Source: Neobacillus sp. PS3-34
GTDB lineage: Bacteria; Bacillota; Bacilli; Bacillales; Cytobacillaceae
Direction: 5' to 3'
DNA: 64,000 nt
Assembly: GCF_030915465.1 (NCBI RefSeq)
Contig: NZ_CP133267.1
Coordinates: 124,001 to 188,000, forward strand
This document shows, piece by piece, positions 20,231 through 29,033 of the stretch (positions within the stretch are counted from its first letter, which is position 1; every line of letters begins with the position of its first letter). The position numbers and the translations under genes were made by a program. The notes beneath the pieces are model-generated. The model worked only from the letters and a program-made list of their open reading frames with translations. It did not search any database and had not been told where the DNA came from.

Positions 20231-21234
20231 CTAATCTTTAAGATTCACAGCCTGTTTTAATAGCTGAATTTCTTTTTCCCTCAACAGTATGAGTTTCTGT
20301 GCTTCTCCTAATTGAATCTCCTTAAATCGTACCTTCTCGCCTGGCTTTACCTGTGCTAGCACCGGCAGATCTATGGTTGTTATCTGAGCAATTTTGGGAT
20401 ATCCTCCTGTTGTCTGCCGGTCTGCCATCAATACAATGGGATTGCCTTCTGACGGTACCTGGATGGTTCCTGCCGTGACTGCTTCCGAAATCAGCTCCTT
20501 CGGTTCGGATAATTGAAGCTTCTGCCCTGACAGCCTGTATCCCATTCGATCCGATTGGGGTGTCACTAGAAATTCATCCTGGAAAAAGTGCTCCTGGCTT
20601 TCAGTCCTGAACCAGTTGAATTGGCCGCCGCGCAGTACCCGAAGTGTCGGATTTTCATGATAGGCGGGCAGGATATCCTTGCTTACCGACCATTCACACA
20701 AGGCAAATTGATCATTCCCTGCTTTAATATTTAGCCTCTCTATTCGTCGAGCTGAGGTTTCTGGAAGAGTTCCAAGCTCTAAAACATCCCCTGCCTTTAG
20801 AGCTCTTCCCAGAAAGCCTCCTATTTCGGCGCGAAGATATGTACTTTTGCTGCCCATTATATCTGGAACATCAAATCCCCCTGCAACAGCGAGATAAGCA
20901 CGGCAGCCTGATTTTACCGCTCCAAAAGAGAGGATACTTCCCTTTTTTATAAAAACGGCAGGCATTCAGGAATGCTTTTTCCGTCAATAGTTGGTGATAA
21001 ATTGCCACCGCATATCGCAACCAATGAATCCTCTTCAAAACGAAGCCTGGCGCATATCATCGTGATTTCAAGTGCTCCCTGTCCTTCTTCGTTGGCAACC
21101 AAGATATTCGCTACCCTTAGTGCAAAGGAATCCATGGCACCACTAACAATCACGCCATGTTTCTGCATCCCATACCGTCCAAGATCTTGAATGGAAGTGA
21201 GCAGCCCCGGACGAATTACGTGAATACTCATCAA
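20231..21234 (-). pseudogene. pxpC: 5-oxoprolinase subunit PxpC (KipA-like), frameshifted near 20963
   Basis: Biotin-dependent-carboxyltransferase-like (AHS2) subunit of 335 codons when one base is added. The first part has RPGLLTSIQDLGRYGMQKHG and AICGGNLSPTIDGKSIPE; the frame then breaks exactly where the family has a conserved Trp (IDG..P.W). TGG followed by CCT restores PEWPAVFIKKGSILSFG, i.e. one G lost from GGCC. The rest includes GGQFNWF, QSDRMGYRL and LMADRQTTGGYPKIA. Its start overlaps the stop of pxpB by four bases. Confidence 0.9.
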
Positions 21235-21907
21235 TCCTCCCCCTTCCTTTGAACGTATTCATCACGCGAAATTGGCCTGAAGGTAACGATATCCCCTGCT
21301 TGAAGTAAGCTCGGCGAACTGTCGTTTGGGCGAAAAAGAGGCTCGGGAGTCCTTCCGATTAATTGCCAGCCCCCTGGTGTTTCAATCGGATATACCCCAG
21401 TTTGCATGCCAGCAATTCCAACCGTCCCGGCCGGAATCGTTAACCGAGGTGACGAGCGGCGCGGCGCTCCGATTCTTTCTGACATGCCGCCAAGATAAGG
21501 AAATCCAGGTGCAAAGCCGATCATATAGACAAGATACTCACTGCCAGAATGAATCTCAATCACCTCATCCGGGGTGAGGCAGTTATGTTTCGCCACAAAC
21601 TCGAGGTCAGGCCAAATTCTCCACCATAGCAAACAGGAATTTCAACCGTTCTTTGTTCGCCTTTTTGAGAATCAACAACCTTGGAACTAATTTTTTCTAA
21701 AGCTTCACAAGCTTCCTTGTAGGTTAGCTGCAATGGATTGTAATACACGGTCACGGTCGTAAAAGCGGGGACAAATTCAACCATTCCATGGAGAGGATTT
21801 TCCTGTAAACAGGCCGCCAATGCACTCACCTTCCGATTGCTTTCTAACGTTATGTTGTTGCCGAATTGAATAATAATGCCGGAGTCTCCTAACGGAATCA
21901 TTTGCAT
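21231..21907 (-). pseudogene. pxpB: 5-oxoprolinase subunit PxpB (KipI-like), frameshifted near 21612
   Basis: AHS1/KipI family subunit of 226 codons when one base is added at 21610-21613. The N-terminal part has IPLGDSGIIIQFGN and PAFTTVTVYYNP; the break falls in CYGGEFG-PDLEFVAKHN, whose GPDL is a family hallmark. The C-terminal part has IGFAPGFPYLGGM, the RLTIPAGTVGIAG loop and TPGGWQLIGRTP. In B. subtilis this family also includes the histidine kinase inhibitor KipI. The operon context favours the oxoprolinase role. First gene of the operon. Confidence 0.9.
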
Positions 21908-22228
21908 ATGTAGTGGAAGCCTCCTATCTCTTATGTGCTTTTTCTAATTATTTAATGAGGCTTAAAACCTTGAGATTCCTAAGTAAAGACAGAAATAAAA
22001 TCCCATTAGAAATTAAAGGTCCTCCCATTCACAACCAGCTCTCCTAATTAAACATTATATTTCGAAAATTTACACTTTAAATAATTGTATATGGCAATAA
22101 CTTTTAATGCAATGGAAATGCCCTGCTAACTTGCTGACAATTTCTAACTTTATTAATCAAAAATGCGATTAGTTCCGTTTTCATAACCCTGCAGAAATCG
22201 AACATAATAAGCACTGGAGGTGAAAAAA
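21908..22228. other. gap without a gene upstream of the pyroglutamate operon
   Basis: AT-rich, with no open frame carrying a binding site. It must hold the operon promoter and the promoter of the small gene at 22229, but I cannot place convincing -35 and -10 boxes. Confidence 0.4.
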
Positions 22229-22363
22229 ATGGACGAAAAGACTAAAAGCTTTCCGAATGTGAGCCTTGGAGGTAAAAAGTCCAAACAAAGAGGCGATGTA
22301 GATTCCGGCGAATTGCGCTACGGACGGAACCACGAAACAGAAAGAAACAATGAAAAAAAGTAA
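22229..22363 (+). CDS. small hydrophilic protein, 44 residues
   Basis: ATG at 22229 follows a textbook site (TGGAGGTGAAAAAA). The product is very polar (MDEKTKSFPNVSLGGKKSK and onwards), with no hydrophobic segment, and ends NEKK. A strong terminator follows 38 bases later, so the unit stands alone. Size and composition recall the small basic, unstructured proteins of spore formers, but no family is recognised. Confidence 0.6.
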   Translation: MDEKTKSFPNVSLGGKKSKQRGDVDSGELRYGRNHETERNNEKK

Positions 22364-22400
22364 AGCTTGGCTAGTACTTTCGGAAAAAATGTAATAAACG

Positions 22401-22430
22401 AAAAAATCGCCCGTGAATTGGCGATTTTTT
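22401..22430 (+). terminator. intrinsic terminator of the 44-residue gene
   Basis: AAAAAATCGCC, 8-base loop, GGCGATTTTTT. It may also stop transcripts of the opposing lipoprotein gene. Confidence 0.88.
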
Positions 22431-22468
22431 CATAGATATGACTGATTCAAATCAGTGTCACTCTCTTA

Positions 22469-23419
22469 TCAAGGCTTCGTTTGTCCACTAGGATACACAC
22501 GTGCAGAAACAGCCATCACAGCAGCCTGTAAACCACTGTGATAACTAAAACATGAATACACCGCATTTCCGTAAACCCATTCTACTGATGTATGATATCC
22601 ATCACCAGCAATATTTTCTCCAAACACACCATAGGTTGGAGGTAATAAGTGCGTATCCAAATAGGCAACAATGTTTTTAGCTTCTTGAATATCTTGTTGT
22701 AATGTCCCATCCCAAACTTGTAAGGTCCATTTTCCTTCGTGCCATTCCACCATTGGGAATGAATCGTATGCAGTGCCAGTAATACCTTTACCAAGACCCA
22801 CCTTTGTCGAAGGTGAATTAGGTGGTAACTGATAAGCAGGAGCGAGATCGTTTGCAGGAGTATTGTATAACTGTGCCATGGCAATCTTTGAAGATGAATA
22901 TATGGTTCCACCAAAGCCACCAATTAGATTACTCATCTGGTCATATTTGCGAGACGAAAGTAAAGGACTGTTTATAGGAAGCTGTTTGTCAGTTGATATA
23001 AGATTCACTGAGTAACTATCCTTTGCTGCTGACACCTTTCCACCCATATACTGAACGTTTGGTGTAAATATTGGCTTAGTCGGAGCCATTAATGAAATGT
23101 GTGAAACATTTGAACGCATTTGTAAATACTGCATAGCCTGGTCAATTGTAGTGCCAAACTGATTACCAGCCGAATTGTTTGATTTGGTTGTAGATTCATT
23201 GGATGACTTTGAATTTTTGTTATTTTGATTGCTATTATTTGTGGTAGACGAAACATCTCTGGATGAATTGTTTGAAGAAGCATTTTTACTTTGAGATGAA
23301 TGATCAGATTGTGACTTATTGTTTGTTGATGAGCCATTAGATGCAATCCCACAAGCAGATATTATGAATAATAAGCACGTTAATACACAAACCACAAAAA
23401 ATGAATTTTTTCCTGTCAT
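22469..23419 (-). CDS. predicted lipoprotein with Ser/Asn-rich linker
   Basis: A 316-residue protein with a lipoprotein signal peptide (VCVLTCLLFIISAC, lipid-acceptor Cys23). Residues about 27-90 are a low-complexity linker of Ser, Asn, Lys and Gln. A globular C-terminal domain follows (VEWHEGKWTLQVWDGTL, YGNAVYSCFSYHSGLQAAV). It should be anchored to the outer face of the membrane. I do not recognise the domain; Trp-rich surface segments could suggest ligand or wall binding, but that is a guess. Confidence 0.75.
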   Translation of the reverse strand: MTGKNSFFVVCVLTCLLFIISACGIASNGSSTNNKSQSDHSSQSKNASSNNSSRDVSSTTNNSNQNNKNSKSSNESTTKSNNSAGNQFGTTIDQAMQYLQMRSNVSHISLMAPTKPIFTPNVQYMGGKVSAAKDSYSVNLISTDKQLPINSPLLSSRKYDQMSNLIGGFGGTIYSSSKIAMAQLYNTPANDLAPAYQLPPNSPSTKVGLGKGITGTAYDSFPMVEWHEGKWTLQVWDGTLQQDIQEAKNIVAYLDTHLLPPTYGVFGENIAGDGYHTSVEWVYGNAVYSCFSYHSGLQAAVMAVSARVYPSGQTKP

Positions 23420-23503
23420 TATTACACCCCCTTAGCGTATTGATTTTCTAGGTGTTCACTAGCCCTTTTATATGAAAACTCTACACCATAAGTTCAAAAA
23501 ATA

Positions 23504-23544
23504 AAAGGAAATGACGTGTGCCAATTCACACGTCATTTCCTTTT
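23504..23544 (-). terminator. intrinsic terminator after the asparaginase
   Basis: A perfect 16-base stem (AAGGAAATGACGTGTG and complement, 6-base loop) about 25 bases after the asparaginase stop, with T/A runs on both sides. Confidence 0.85.
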
Positions 23545-23568
23545 CATTTATTAAGAAAAGAGGGAAAA

Positions 23569-24634
23569 TTAAGCTCGGTTCAAAACAAAATTCGCTTTGA
23601 TGACGCCAATTTTATCATTTCTGGCATTTAATACAGGAGCATCCACATAATCCTTTAAAGCTTCATATACTTGCCCGTCTCCAAGTCCAAGCTGTTTTAA
23701 CACTTCCATTGCTGCAACACTTGTGGCCCTGGCACCCATCCTCCACTTTCAATGCAATTCCAATTCCTTCTTCAACTAAACCGATACATTGTACCGCTTC
23801 AGCACCTGCCTTTGCCACGACCCTTCCTGTAAAAACTCTCATCAAATCGGTGTCAAACCGGTCGGTTCCACCTACCATTTCAGGGTACTGCACCATGGCA
23901 TTTCGAATACGTTCCAAGGCAGCGGCATGATTAGCTTCAACCACTCCATTAGGTTTTGCGAGTCTTGCAAACCCCAGGGCGACATGGGTTAGCGGAAGCT
24001 GATGGACAGGCACTCCACACCCATCCACACTCAGCTGGATTTGTTCCTTCGGTACCTCACAGATACTTTCAATGGCTTCCAAAATTCGTTGTTGTATAGG
24101 GTGATCAATTTCACGGTAGGTCAAGACATCCTCGTTCATATGTACTGCAGTTGCGAGCATTCCTGAATGCTTCCCCGAACAATTGCTAAATACCGGAGTT
24201 AATTCCTTCCCCTCGCGAATGAGCTGTTTATAGCTTTCCATATCCCTGGGAATATGGGTTCCGCATTGCAAAGCCTCTTCTTCAAGCCCAATTTTATTCA
24301 AAATAGTTAATACTGCTTCGCGATGGAATACTTCCCCGCTATGGGAAGCACAGCTTAATGAGATTTCTGCTGGGCTATACTGAAATCGATCAGCTGTTCC
24401 CGTCTCGATCAACGGTATCGCTTGAAACGGCTTCATCGACGAGCGCGGAAAGGTTAAACGGGACGGATTTCCATAGGAATACAAAAGCTCTCCTTCATTA
24501 TTCACGACCGCAACATGCAGCTGATGAGTACTTTCAATATGTTCGCCGCGATAAACCAGAATGGGTGCGAATGTTTCTTTTTCAACTAATGCCACTTCTG
24601 ATTGAACACTACCAACTAATTTTTCCATTTCCAT
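23569..24634 (-). pseudogene. asparaginase (type II-like, COG4448 family), frameshifted near 23727
   Basis: An asparaginase of about 355 codons. The N-terminal 300 residues are intact, with EISLSCASHSGEVFHREA, the FSNCSGKHSGMLATA motif and VDGCGVPVHQLPL. The frame is lost after VEDGCQ; adding two bases at the GGGCC (23725-23729) gives a VEDGCQRATSVAAMEVL reading that fits the family pattern DGxxRA, and the frame then runs to a TAA at 23569 (ANFVLNRA). Removing one base would also restore the frame. It lies 17 bases after pepV in one operon, which suggests amino-acid supply from peptides and amides. Confidence 0.85.
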
Positions 24635-24651
24635 TCCCCTATCTTTCTATA

Positions 24652-26055
24652 TTATTTTGCAAGTTCATATATGGCACGAGCATAGATGGCTGTTGCTCTC
24701 AGTAAATCCTCGATCTCGATATACTCATCTTTTTCGTGGGCCGTCATTTCCTTCCCTGGAAAACATGCCCCAAATGCAACCCCTTGCTTCATAAATCGGG
24801 CATATGTAGCCCCTCCTGTCGATAAAAGTCGCGCTTTCTGATTGGTTTCTTCCTCATATGCTCTCTTCAATCCCTTGATGATTGGAGTGCTGGGGTCCAC
24901 GTAGTGTGGCTGTGACTCTCTTAATTCTGATAGAATAAATCCCTTTTGGTCCACTAATACTTTCAACTTTTCCTTTGTGGTTTCATAGTCCGTTGTGACA
25001 GGAATTCGTGCATTTATTTGCAAGAAAGCCTCCCCTTTTCCCTCAAAGTATAGGATGCCCGGATTCACGGTCAGAGGCCCTGTTATATCATCAGAATAGG
25101 AAATCCCTAAAGATTTACCTTCAAAGTCTTTATGCAAGTCAGCCAGGAAACATATGAATTTGGATGCTTGTGCCTGAAATGTATAGCTTTGCAGGAATCT
25201 TGCCAGTGTGGTTGCTGCATTGACTCCTTTATGGGGCTCCATCGCATGAGCGGAAATACCATAAAGTGTTAATTCTGCTGTGTTTTCTTTATAAGATATA
25301 TCACTTTTAACATTACTTATTGAGCAAAATTCCTCGAAATCCTTCATAAGGGATTCGTTAAAACCGATTATAGCCGCAGTCGCTCGTTCCGGCACCATAT
25401 TGACTCTGTTTCCGGCATGAAAGGATAATAACTCCATTTTCTCAACATAGTCAGTGTTTGTATTTGGCAGAGAAAGCTTGACAGTTATCTGCCCTTTTTC
25501 CGCATTGATTATGGGAAAATTAGCATCCGGCGCAAACCCTGAGGTCGGCATACCTTCGACTTCGCTGTAATACTTCATACAGTTCATACCGCTCTCTTCA
25601 TCTGTTCCAAAAATAATCCGGACATTTTTCGATAGTGCCAGCCCTGATTCTTTAACTATTTTCATTGCATAAAAAGCAGCCATTGACGGCCCTTTATCGT
25701 CAATGGCACCGCGGGCATAAATTTTCCCATCACGTATGGCTGGTTCAAATGGTGGGCTCGTCCATTCACCTGTTGCAGGCACAACATCGACATGGCAAAG
25801 GATCCCGATTGGATCTCCAGCATTACTGCTCCCATATTCCGCATAGCCGGCATATCCCGCTAAATTCTTAGTTCTAAATCCGTTTTGTTTAGCCTTTTCT
25901 AGAATGTACTCAAGGGCTTCACCGATTTTTTCACCCATCGGCCTCCCCTCTGTCTTTGAATCTAAATCTTTCGTACTCTCAATTCGAAGCAGATTAAACA
26001 AATCTTCAAGCAGCTCGTCCTTACGGGATAATACTTCCTCATGCCAATTGATCAT
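24652..26055 (-). CDS. pepV: M20 family dipeptidase PepV
   Basis: A 467-residue zinc dipeptidase. Metal and catalytic residues are visible: His88 and Asp90 in ILCHVDVVP, Asp119/Asp120 in GAIDDKGP, Glu153/Glu154 in GTDEESGM, with Asp177-type ligand in APDANFP and a final His in MTAHEKDEYI. The lid domain lies between about residues 190 and 320. PepV cuts dipeptides in the cytosol. CGAGGTGAGCC precedes the ATG. It is followed by an asparaginase gene. Confidence 0.94.
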   Translation of the reverse strand: MINWHEEVLSRKDELLEDLFNLLRIESTKDLDSKTEGRPMGEKIGEALEYILEKAKQNGFRTKNLAGYAGYAEYGSSNAGDPIGILCHVDVVPATGEWTSPPFEPAIRDGKIYARGAIDDKGPSMAAFYAMKIVKESGLALSKNVRIIFGTDEESGMNCMKYYSEVEGMPTSGFAPDANFPIINAEKGQITVKLSLPNTNTDYVEKMELLSFHAGNRVNMVPERATAAIIGFNESLMKDFEEFCSISNVKSDISYKENTAELTLYGISAHAMEPHKGVNAATTLARFLQSYTFQAQASKFICFLADLHKDFEGKSLGISYSDDITGPLTVNPGILYFEGKGEAFLQINARIPVTTDYETTKEKLKVLVDQKGFILSELRESQPHYVDPSTPIIKGLKRAYEEETNQKARLLSTGGATYARFMKQGVAFGACFPGKEMTAHEKDEYIEIEDLLRATAIYARAIYELAK

Positions 26056-26436
26056 GGCTCACCTCGGAAAATGGATTTTTCTCTATGTATACACAATTAA
26101 AAAAACCTACTTAAAAGTATTCTTAAACGAACAGCAAATTTCCTTTTTCTCTAAAAAATTTACTTTAAGAACTTAAAGTACATAGTTAATCAAATCGTAA
26201 GATTCTGTTCATACTCTGTTAATATTTATATTTTAAGATATTATTTGTATCAAGGACAAAGCAGCGAGCTTTTTCAACCCCTCCCCCTTTACAAAGATTC
26301 GGTATTTTGCCGGATCTTTTTTGTTGTCCTAACCACGTCTTTTGTCCTGATTTTTTATTTTCCTGCCTTTCTATTACTTAACAGACAATTATTCTATTAT
26401 AATGAGATGATATTAAACCTTTTTGGGAGAGAGACG
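26056..26436. other. divergent intergenic region between pepV and the lysozyme-like gene
   Basis: 381 bases without a convincing gene. An open frame runs through 26245-26436 ahead of the lysozyme-like gene but lacks a binding site. A TATAAT box lies at 26398-26403, without a well-spaced -35 box. Confidence 0.4.
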
Positions 26437-27111
26437 ATGAAACGCAAAGCAACCAAACCCAAACGGAAACGGAATTTTAATATTATTCTGTTATTGCTTA
26501 CTGTTATTTTCTCAGTGGTAATAATGGAATCCTATTTTCAACAATATGAAAAGTCGAGTCCCATAGTTAAAAGCGATCCCCTGGTGGAGGTTAAAAAATA
26601 TACCCCACTGTTACATAGTGAATTGCAGAAAGTTCATCTTGAACAATATACGGTTGTGCTGGCTGCCTTAATGCAGCAGGAAAGCAAGGGAAAAGGCGGC
26701 GACCCAATGCAGGCTTCAGAATCTGTTGGTTTGGCGCCAAACACGATCAAAAATCCGGAGCAGAGTGTCAAACAGGGCGTGAGGCATTTTCAGCGTATCG
26801 TTACATATGGGAAACAAAAAGGTGTCGACTTTCCGTCCATTATTCAGGCCTATAATATGGGGATAGGCTACATCGACTTTGTCTCACAACACGGCGGGAA
26901 ACATAGCGAGGAATTGGCGAAGAAATTTTCTTTCATGCAGGTACAAAAGAAGCCGACTATATATAATTGCGGCGGAGATAAAAACAACTTCCGCTATCCC
27001 TATTGTTATGGCGATTTTACCTATAGCACAAAAGTTGCAAAAAATATTGAATCCATCAATGGAAGCATAACGGTTAATTCCGGAACACCAATTTCAGGAG
27101 GGGCGTTCTAA
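26437..27111 (+). CDS. membrane-anchored lysozyme-like (CwlT-N type) protein
   Basis: A 224-residue protein. The ATG at 26437 follows GGGAGAGAGACG; the frame is open further upstream but has no other site. A basic N-terminus (KRKATKPKRKRN) precedes one membrane helix (IILLLLTVIFSVVIMESYF). The outer domain is a lysozyme-like muramidase or transglycosylase fold: catalytic Glu in LMQQESKGKGGDPMQASES, SVKQGVRHF, and QAYNMGIGYIDFV. It should act on peptidoglycan outside the membrane. A paralogue lies at 31510. Confidence 0.88.
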   Translation: MKRKATKPKRKRNFNIILLLLTVIFSVVIMESYFQQYEKSSPIVKSDPLVEVKKYTPLLHSELQKVHLEQYTVVLAALMQQESKGKGGDPMQASESVGLAPNTIKNPEQSVKQGVRHFQRIVTYGKQKGVDFPSIIQAYNMGIGYIDFVSQHGGKHSEELAKKFSFMQVQKKPTIYNCGGDKNNFRYPYCYGDFTYSTKVAKNIESINGSITVNSGTPISGGAF

Positions 27112-27157
27112 TCGAATGGTTCTCCCCCTCTAAATGGGTGTTATTCTCTTAAACAAA

Positions 27158-27731
27158 AGCTCTTATCGTAAACTTTGTTGCTTCCGCCCACATAGGTAGT
27201 ACTAATGACAAATATTGGTGTACTCCATGGTACTCGAGTCCGAATCAGAGGTGTATTCGGACAGCGTTAATCAAATCAAGGGGATTCGAGTCTGAATCAG
27301 TGGTATATTCGGACAGCGTTGATCAAATCAAGGGGACTTGAGTCCGAATCAGAGGTGTATTCGGACAGCGTTGATCAAAACAAGGGGACTCGAGTCCGAA
27401 TCAGAGGTGTATTCGGACAGCGTTGATCAAATCAAGGGGACTTGAGTCCGAAACAGAGGTGTATTCGGACAGCGTTGATCAAATCCAGGGGAATCGAGTC
27501 TGAATCAGAGGTGTATTCGGACAGCGTTGATCAAATCCAGGGGAATCGAGTCTGAATCAGAGGTGTATTCGGACAGCGTTGATCAAATCCAGGGGAATCG
27601 AGTCTGAATCAGAGGTGTATTCGGACAGCGTTGATCAAATCCAGGGGAATCGAGTCTGAATCAGAGGATTTCGTTACAAACGCTAAAATTAGAATTTGTC
27701 CAGAAAGCAACAATCATTGCTAAAACAGCTT
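27158..27731. mobile_element. MITE-like element enclosing the 52-bp tandem array
   Basis: The left edge (AGCTCTTATCGTAAACTTTGTTGC, in part) resembles the reverse complement of the right end of the 60664-60884 element, and the right edge (GCAACAATCATTGCTAAAACAGC) resembles the reverse complement of its left end. So the array sits between diverged ends of the same repeat family but with different contents. No open frame. Confidence 0.5.
27235..27667. repeat. tandem array: eight 52-bp units plus a 17-bp partial unit
   Basis: Units start at CGAGTC or TGAGTC every 52 bases from 27235 to 27651. Each contains an inverted repeat GTCCGAAT-N9-ATTCGGAC (GTCTGAAT in later units) and a second short palindrome TTGATCAA. 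The later units are nearly identical and the first ones have diverged, which suggests growth by unit duplication. 52 is not a multiple of 3 and no frame is open. Confidence 0.95.
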
Positions 27732-27752
27732 AAACAAAAAAACACCTAATGG

Positions 27753-27790
27753 AAAATCCTCAATCACTGTTACCAAGGATTGAGGATTTT
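27753..27790 (-). terminator. intrinsic terminator after the thioesterase
   Basis: AAAATCCTCAATC and GATTGAGGATTTT around a 12-base loop, 43 bases after the stop of the 27833 gene. Confidence 0.85.
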
Positions 27791-27832
27791 TACTTACTAT
27801 TGAGTTGATTTGATGCTCTTAAATTTAAAGCA

Positions 27833-28318
27833 TTAAACACTTTTTAAAAAAGTATCAGGCATTACAACCGCGATAACCTCTCCCCGTGCACAAAGACTAT
27901 CCTCCGCAAACACTTCAACATTCACCTTCCACTTTTTCGGGTGAATTTCCTGCACAGTTCCAACTGCTTTTATAAGAGTTCCATGAGGAGTTGGTTTAAG
28001 AAAGTCCACTTTTAACGATCCGGTTACAAACCGTGGCGGTTCTACTCCATCTCCTGGTTCATGGCCATTTTTCCGGTGGAGGGCCAGTGCCGAAGAACCT
28101 GTGCCATGGCAATCTACCAATGAACCAATAATTCCTCCATATACAAATCCGGGCAATGCCATATGCTCCGGCTTTGGTGTGTAGACCGTCACTGTTTGCT
28201 CACCTTGCCAGCTTGTTCTGAAATGATGCCCTTCTTCATTTAAACGTCCGCAGCCATAGCACCACGCAAAATCATCAGGATATTCATCTTGAATTGCATT
28301 TACAACCTTCTCTTCCAT
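27833..28318 (-). CDS. PaaI-type hotdog-fold thioesterase
   Basis: A 161-residue protein. The start of the domain shows CYGCGRLNEEGHHF and a later FVYGGIIGSLVDCHGTGSSALAL, where the conserved Gly-Gly and acidic/His positions of hotdog thioesterases (DUF4442/PaaI group) are found. The C-terminal strand pattern VDFLKPTPHGTLIKAVGTV and CARGEVIAVVMP completes the fold. It should hydrolyse an acyl-CoA thioester; the acyl chain is unknown. AAAAGGAGGAAATAAG precedes the ATG. Confidence 0.85.
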   Translation of the reverse strand: MEEKVVNAIQDEYPDDFAWCYGCGRLNEEGHHFRTSWQGEQTVTVYTPKPEHMALPGFVYGGIIGSLVDCHGTGSSALALHRKNGHEPGDGVEPPRFVTGSLKVDFLKPTPHGTLIKAVGTVQEIHPKKWKVNVEVFAEDSLCARGEVIAVVMPDTFLKSV

Positions 28319-28489
28319 CTTATTTCCTCCTTTTAAAGAATATTTACTTCAATTAACAATGATTAATTTTCCGAATTCACTGCAGACCCTTTTAATTAAT
28401 TCTTCATTTGCTGACAATCTTCCTTTTAATTAAATTTAATAACTCTAGGGGATATTTTTTACTCATGATTCTCGAAAAAATTCTTAGAA

Positions 28490-28522
28490 AAAGACCACCC
28501 ATGAATAAAGATGGTGGTCTTT
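28490..28522 (-). terminator. intrinsic terminator after the EthD-like gene
   Basis: AAAGACCACC and GGTGGTCTTT around a 13-base loop, about 70 bases after the stop at 28590. The rest of 28319-28589 holds nothing else I can support. Confidence 0.8.
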
Positions 28523-28589
28523 CATTTGTTCTAATTAGACTATTATTGATATTTTTCCAATAAAAATATTAGGGTATCAATAACCCGTC

Positions 28590-28892
28590 CTATTCGACGA
28601 TACTAATGATTGGTGGATTATTTAAATACTGGAAAAGATTTGGCCCATCTGCTTCTGCTGCTTTTGCCTCAGGACTAGACAATGCCAGCGTGAGAGCTTC
28701 GAGGTTTTCAAATTCAAGTTCGAGTATGAGGTAAAGGCTTAAATTCGTATTTTGTGATTGTATTACTCGATGGATGGATTCATTTTTTATATTCGGTATT
28801 TTCCTTCCAAGAGGTACATGAACATCAAAATAATGCTTCTCAAATCCCTCTTTATCTCTTGGTTCTTCGTACATAACAATAAGTTTTGCCAC
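28590..28892 (-). CDS. EthD family protein
   Basis: A 100-residue ferredoxin-like (dimeric alpha/beta barrel) protein. It opens AKLIVMYEEPRDKEGFEKHYFDVHVPLGRKIP (described in part), the EthD pattern with the conserved Phe-x-x-x-Tyr and His residues, and ends in SPEAKAAEADGPNLFQYL. The start is GTG after TAGGAGGGGATTTTTAG. EthD proteins are linked to ether degradation in actinomycetes, but most relatives have no known reaction. Confidence 0.85.
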   Translation of the reverse strand: MAKLIVMYEEPRDKEGFEKHYFDVHVPLGRKIPNIKNESIHRVIQSQNTNLSLYLILELEFENLEALTLALSSPEAKAAEADGPNLFQYLNNPPIISIVE

Positions 28893-29033
28893 CTAAAAAT
28901 CCCCTCCTATCTTAAAACCTCCCCTAATATATTCCGCGATTCTATAAATCATCCCATACTATTCATCAAAAATAGTTTTGAATTTAAAGAATTCTGGGGC
29001 TTTTTCAAGAATGAATAACCTGATTTTCGTTTT

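Noticed and set aside
27235..27667. CRISPR array
   Set aside because: The whole 52-bp unit repeats, with no unique spacers between short direct repeats, and no cas gene is present.
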